A stretch of 19,450 nucleotides of DNA from positions 1 to 19,450 of the forward strand of contig JADYZI010000408.1 of the NCBI GenBank assembly GCA_020853255.1. Reading direction: 5' to 3'. Below the pieces are notes generated by a model. That model was not told where the DNA came from. It searched no databases and saw nothing but the letters and a program-made list of their open reading frames with translations. How positions within the stretch are numbered: position 1 is the stretch's first letter; each line of letters begins with the position of its first letter. This document shows positions 16,049 through 19,450 of the stretch, piece after piece. The DNA is from Acidobacteriota bacterium (GTDB lineage: Bacteria > Acidobacteriota > Blastocatellia > Pyrinomonadales > Pyrinomonadaceae). The position numbers and the translations under genes are program-made.

Positions 16049-17311
16049 TTATTTTCTTCGTCTTGCATAATACGTAGTCTTCCATTCCCGTTTATAATCA
16101 CCGCTAAAGTACAATTCGAGTTCATCGTTTCGTCGGTATTTTAAGTTAGGTTCGCCGAGTATATCTTTCCATTGCGCCGAAATTTTCACTTGATCGTTTG
16201 AATTAGCGTTTATCGCCTTAATGAGCTTTGGCGTCGACCTGCTGCTTATTGGGTAATTAAACGTTAAAATCACGAGAGCGTCGAATTGCTCTTGGGTTAA
16301 ATTCGCACTGATGTTGCTACGCACCGTATTCTCCGCGTTGGCAATATCTTCCGAAAGCCATCGCTCTGACAGTTCGTTGGTGATTGAAATTCCAGCAATA
16401 TTCTTCACGAGTCTCCAAACGCCTGGGTCGCCCGTAAACTCTAAGTTTAAGCTTGTCTTGGAACAAGGTGTTTGTGCGATTAGATGCCCCGTGCCCGCCG
16501 TGCAATATCCACGAGAATCATTATAGAAACTGTTAACCGTTCCTTCATAGTCTTTTAGCAGGTTTCGCCCGTTTGCGCTCAACGAGGCTGGTTGACGAAG
16601 TTTGGCTTCGGCAGACGCCAATGGAGAGCTTTGCCCCTCAATAGCCGCATACGAAGCGTTTAGGAAAGCATTTCCAAGTGCCGTACCGTTTTGGATATGG
16701 AACTTGGCCAGCGCGAGTTCGTCTTCAGTTAACGTCCCCTTGCCGTTGATCGCATCGATCACCTTGTTCTTGAGATCGCTCAGGTTTGGGGAAAGCCCAA
16801 GCGGGTCTGTGAATTTGTACGGCGAATTCAGGACGTAGGAATAGCGGTTAAACGTCTGCGGATTACGGAGCGATGCGCTGGCGGTCAGGGGATCGACAGA
16901 GGTAAATCTTCCGTGGGTTGGGTTGTAGTATCTCGCTTGAGCAAACTCTAATCCACTCTCGCCGTCCTTCTCGTAGCCGGCGTAGCTTTTTCTAAGCTGG
17001 TCGGCGGCGGTGTATTCGGTGTTGCTCGAACGCTCCGCCGAAGTGCTTTCCTCGCCAAAGGCTGAGTAGTCCTTGCGGTCGTTCACCGTGCCGTTCTTGT
17101 CCGTTACGACTCGCGGGCTGCCCAGATGGTCGGTTGTCAAATAACTGACCTGCGGCGTTGTCGCGAGTGCCGTCGAGTACTCCGCCAGAAGTTGTCCACT
17201 CGCATTATAGACGAATACGGTCGTCCCCGAGTTCGTTATCTTCTTGACCCGACGCCCGTCACCGTCATACTGGTAAGTCGCATCTGGCGAGCTTGTGCCA
17301 TTCCCGGCCAC
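16049..17311 (-). CDS. Rhs core fragment with T4-lysozyme-like (GH24) toxin tip (module B)
   Basis: The listed frame is 420 residues from GTG 17311. The open frame with Rhs homology extends upstream to about 17506 and is closed by TAA at 17519-17521, so the start is probably artificial and the gene a 5'-truncated Rhs end. The core (DHLGSPRVV at 61, ARYYNPTHGRFTSVDP at 126) ends at about 172. The tip reads LLKDYEGTVNSFYNDSRGYC then TAGTGH: Glu256, Asp265 and Thr271 have exactly the spacing of the T4 lysozyme residues Glu11/Asp20/Thr26, and His276 matches His31. RRNDELELY near the end fits the GH24 terminal helix. Inferred activity: hydrolysis of peptidoglycan glycan strands in the periplasm of a target cell. 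Confidence 0.88.
   Translation of the reverse strand: MAGNGTSSPDATYQYDGDGRRVKKITNSGTTVFVYNASGQLLAEYSTALATTPQVSYLTTDHLGSPRVVTDKNGTVNDRKDYSAFGEESTSAERSSNTEYTAADQLRKSYAGYEKDGESGLEFAQARYYNPTHGRFTSVDPLTASASLRNPQTFNRYSYVLNSPYKFTDPLGLSPNLSDLKNKVIDAINGKGTLTEDELALAKFHIQNGTALGNAFLNASYAAIEGQSSPLASAEAKLRQPASLSANGRNLLKDYEGTVNSFYNDSRGYCTAGTGHLIAQTPCSKTSLNLEFTGDPGVWRLVKNIAGISITNELSERWLSEDIANAENTVRSNISANLTQEQFDALVILTFNYPISSRSTPKLIKAINANSNDQVKISAQWKDILGEPNLKYRRNDELELYFSGDYKREWKTTYYARRRK
16798..17278 (-). repeat. Rhs core direct repeat, copy B
   Basis: This core segment is a close DNA repeat of 18841-19323 (module A). For example, 37 bases at 17151-17187 are identical to 19196-19232. Similarity begins near the YQYDGDG codons and ends just after the DPLGL codons, where the toxin tips diverge completely. 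Such repeats are the natural substrate for homologous tip exchange. Confidence 0.85.
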
Positions 17312-17395
17312 GAAGAATTCCTTCTGATGACTCTCCGCGTCATAAGAGAATCTTTGCCCTTCGGCGTCCTGCGTGACATTTCCGTTGGCATCATA

Positions 17396-17431
17396 CAGAT
17401 AGCCGTGCCCGGACAGATAGCCGTGCCCGGA
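17396..17431 (-). repeat. 18-bp perfect tandem duplication inside the Rhs fragment
   Basis: CAGATAGCCGTGCCCGGA occurs twice in a row (17396-17413 and 17414-17431). It duplicates six residues (SGHGYL) in the Rhs frame just upstream of the module B start. It keeps the frame. Module C has a single GYLF at the matching place, so this is a local duplication. Confidence 0.85.
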
Positions 17432-17551
17432 TGAGAACCGATTATCGTTGGCAGCATTGATGTCGGGGTTGCAGACCGCAGTCGGACAGCCTCCGAGCGT
17501 GGCAGTATATGCCTTTCGTTATTTAATCAAAGCGGAAACTATCCGGTTCCT

Positions 17552-18052
17552 TCATGCCGCGAAGAAAACCTCATCCACTACGCTCGACGGGCATATAGGC
17601 GGCCCATTCTCACCGGACGATGCAAGTTCGACCCGATCGTTAAAGACACGAAGCTTAGCGACCGCGGTTCCACAACCGTTCGGCTGATACTCGTCCTTCA
17701 CTTTCGGATCAGGCTTTCCACCGGTTACTAACAATACGGTTCGTCTGTCCACACCTTCTTGATAAGAATAAGACTGAGGTTTCTTGCCTTTTCGTGACAT
17801 CCCAATAAATTCGCAAGGGGCGGCGATTCCCAAATCTAAACTTGCTCTTGCGTCCGTTGCTGCGTCACTTTGGTGCGAATACAGAAGGGTACATTTTCCC
17901 TCGTGATTTTCAAGCGTCAAAGCAAAGTTCCCAACTAAGACTGTTGAATAAGTTTCCTTGTTGCTACCAGGTTTTTGCGACTCGACGGTCCTCTCAACTA
18001 CGCTTCCGCACGATACAAAGACGAGTACGACGAAGATACTACTTATTTTCAT
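17552..18052 (-). CDS. Lipoprotein, putative immunity protein to the Tae4-like tip (module A)
   Basis: A 166-residue protein starting at ATG 18052, preceded by a near-ideal GGGAGGTGAA. MKISSIFVVLVFVSC is a short lipoprotein-type signal with Cys15. The mature part has four cysteines (GKCTLL, APCEF, NGCGT, PICPS) that could make two disulfides, as expected outside the cytoplasm. The ATG overlaps the Rhs stop as ATGA, so expression is likely coupled to the amidase toxin. Tae4 amidases are neutralised by periplasmic Tai4 proteins. This sequence was not recognised as Tai4, so it may be a different solution to the same task. The frame continues upstream to 18094 without support. Confidence 0.75.
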   Translation of the reverse strand: MKISSIFVVLVFVSCGSVVERTVESQKPGSNKETYSTVLVGNFALTLENHEGKCTLLYSHQSDAATDARASLDLGIAAPCEFIGMSRKGKKPQSYSYQEGVDRRTVLLVTGGKPDPKVKDEYQPNGCGTAVAKLRVFNDRVELASSGENGPPICPSSVVDEVFFAA

Positions 18053-19233
18053 TTCACCTCCCAAAATGTTACTCTTCTTGCTGTAGAAAACCACGGGTTA
18101 TATCGGAAACCGGATGACATGCGTCCTGCATGTCCGTTCCAGAGGTCAATGTGATTGAAGCGCCTTGATGGATCGTCGACTCCTTGGAAATTCTCTAAGT
18201 GCACAATACCAGTCCTACCGGCCAATTGCTCCGGGATATTGTTTCCCGTAAGGGTTATTGGGTTCCCAAAAACTTCGCGTACCCATGCTGCCATTTGACC
18301 TGCGTTGATCGCAAGTTTCATAGGAGTTCTAGTAACGCCTTTGAACTTACTTAGATACTCGTTCGCGAGGGAACTTTGCAGGAGCATATAAGCGAATCTG
18401 ACTGCGCACTGGTTCGTTGGATCTGGATTACCATTCTTATCCAGAATGATAGCGCTGTGTCCCTGATTCGCTGGATGTAATTCCCATAGCTCCAAGAACA
18501 ATGACTGGAAAGGCGTCTCCCCGACAGAATCATTCTGCGAACCGGATTCAGCACCTGCTGCTGTTGGTAAGCTCACTGTCGCTTCAACGGTAACAGTCGC
18601 CTCATTCGGGTTCTGAACAGCATCTCCATTCTCATCTATTGCCTGCAGCCTTCCTTCTGAATCATCAATGATTCGCCATCCTTCGTCGAAGTCCCCCCTC
18701 GCAAACGCCCGCTGTGCTTCCAAGAGATCGATTGTCGCCTGGTACTGCCGTTGCGAGTATTCATCGACACCAACACCTCTCCCGTTCTCGTCGCAACTGG
18801 AAAACTCGGCACTGCAGCCACCAGCGCCTCGAGGCAACAGTCCGAGCGGATCGGTAAATTTGTAAGGCGAGTTCAGAACATACGCATACCGATTTAACGT
18901 TTGAGGATTTTTCACGTTCATCGACGCCGCCAGCGGATCGACGCTTGTGTATCTTCCGTGTGTTGGGTTGTAGTATCTCGCCTGTGCGAACTCCAAGCCG
19001 GATTCACTGTCCTTTTCGTAGCCGGTGTAGTTCTTTCGCAACTGATCGGCGGCGGTGTATTCGGTGTTCGAGCTTCGTTGGGCCGAGATGCTTTCTTCGC
19101 CAAAGGCTGAGTAGTCCTTCCGGTCGATCACTAGGCCGTTCTTGTCCGTGACGACTCGCGGGCTTCCCAGATGATCGGTTGTCAAATAGCTTACTTGCGG
19201 CGTTGTCGCGAGTGCCGTCGAGTACTCCGCCAC
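18049..19233 (-). CDS. Rhs core fragment with Tae4-like peptidoglycan amidase tip (module A)
   Basis: The listed frame is 394 residues from GTG 19233. Rhs homology (TYQYDGDGRRVKKI) continues upstream to about 19323 and is closed by TGA at 19333-19335, so this too is a 5'-truncated Rhs end. The core (DHLGSPRVVTD at 20, ARYYNPTHGRYTSVDP at 85) ends at about 132. After a linker, the tip has NQCAVRFAYML (Cys276), MAAWVREVFG, and FNHIDLWNG (His361). This is the Cys/His arrangement of Tae4 (type VI amidase effector 4, NlpC/P60-like), which cleaves peptide cross-links between gamma-D-Glu and meso-diaminopimelate. All key residues are present. Tae4 usually travels alone with a type VI system; here it is an Rhs tip. 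Confidence 0.88.
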   Translation of the reverse strand: MAEYSTALATTPQVSYLTTDHLGSPRVVTDKNGLVIDRKDYSAFGEESISAQRSSNTEYTAADQLRKNYTGYEKDSESGLEFAQARYYNPTHGRYTSVDPLAASMNVKNPQTLNRYAYVLNSPYKFTDPLGLLPRGAGGCSAEFSSCDENGRGVGVDEYSQRQYQATIDLLEAQRAFARGDFDEGWRIIDDSEGRLQAIDENGDAVQNPNEATVTVEATVSLPTAAGAESGSQNDSVGETPFQSLFLELWELHPANQGHSAIILDKNGNPDPTNQCAVRFAYMLLQSSLANEYLSKFKGVTRTPMKLAINAGQMAAWVREVFGNPITLTGNNIPEQLAGRTGIVHLENFQGVDDPSRRFNHIDLWNGHAGRMSSGFRYNPWFSTARRVTFWEVK

Positions 19234-19323
19234 AAGTTGTCCGCTTGCATTATAGACGAAGATCGTCGTCTCCGAGTTGGTTATTTTCTTAACCCGACGC
19301 CCGTCGCCGTCGTATTGGTAGGT
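18841..19323 (-). repeat. Rhs core direct repeat, copy A
   Basis: This is the partner of the repeat at 16798-17278, spanning the YQYDGDG to DPLGL codons. The two copies differ mostly by single-base changes, with small differences after THGR, and then separate sharply into unrelated amidase and lysozyme tips. Module C carries a more diverged version of the same core at about 13300-13770. Confidence 0.85.
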
Positions 19324-19330
19324 GAGTTCG

Positions 19331-19450
19331 TGTCAAAAGTTGTGGAATTAGGGTTACACATCCTTGTTAAAGATTTCTCTTATCAACGATCTTCAAAGCC
19401 GGTTTTTAGGATGGCGTGGTTGCCAAGTCGATTTGTTTCTCCGGCAGTTG
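19331..19450. mobile_element. Non-Rhs segment at right edge, possibly an IS end
   Basis: Rhs homology stops at about 19323. The next bases, TGTCAAAAGTTGTGGAATTA from 19331, look like the terminal inverted repeat of an IS256-family (mutator-type) element, judged from memory of such ends only. On the - strand a frame enters from the window edge and stops at 19406-19408 (reading LPEKQIDLATTPS); it could be the last codons of a transposase or of another cassette gene. Too little is present to decide. Confidence 0.3.

Overview
The window looks like a chromosomal segment of a Gram-negative soil or sediment bacterium, most likely an acidobacterium (Blastocatellia/Pyrinomonadaceae-like). That placement is inferred from the style of the secreted C25 peptidase and of the Rhs proteins, not from a marker gene. 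Lipoprotein signals and a large secreted peptidase fit a diderm cell.

Bases 1 to about 11450 are ordinary housekeeping and accessory genes. On the + strand are the 3' end of a cyclophilin-type peptidyl-prolyl isomerase and a tRNA-Arg(CCG) followed by a strong terminator. On the - strand are a secreted gingipain-family (C25) peptidase, aconitase AcnA with its own terminator, and a CrtC-like hydratase. The + strand then carries three small genes (a lipoprotein, a DinB-like protein and a zinc-ribbon membrane protein). A 21-bp minisatellite of about 14 units follows, and then a - strand periplasmic gamma-glutamyltransferase.

Bases 11450 to 19450 form an Rhs (YD-repeat) locus read entirely on the - strand, and this is the notable part. 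In transcription order (right to left) it holds: (A) an Rhs core fragment ending in a Tae4-like amidase tip, with a lipoprotein gene overlapping its stop codon (ATGA); (B) an Rhs core fragment ending in a T4-lysozyme-like (GH24) tip, followed 31 bp later by another lipoprotein gene; (C) a longer Rhs fragment ending in a tip with the HxxxDxxxPxH zinc signature of phospholipase C/P1 nuclease, with an overlapping (ATGA) three-TM membrane protein gene; (D) a frameshifted Rhs remnant fused to a truncated IS3-type OrfA and abutting the gamma-glutamyltransferase gene.

Fragments A to C all lack the Rhs N-terminus and a credible start. Each begins abruptly inside the conserved core, just after a stop codon. 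This is the layout of displaced Rhs tip / immunity cassettes: the core homology lets a full-length rhs gene, presumably beyond the right edge, swap its toxin tip by recombination, while each tip stays next to its immunity gene. Two tips should cut peptidoglycan, and both are paired with exported lipoproteins. The third may attack lipid or nucleic acid and is paired with an integral membrane protein. Immunity roles are inferred from position, localisation signals and overlapping stop/start codons, not from recognised immunity families.
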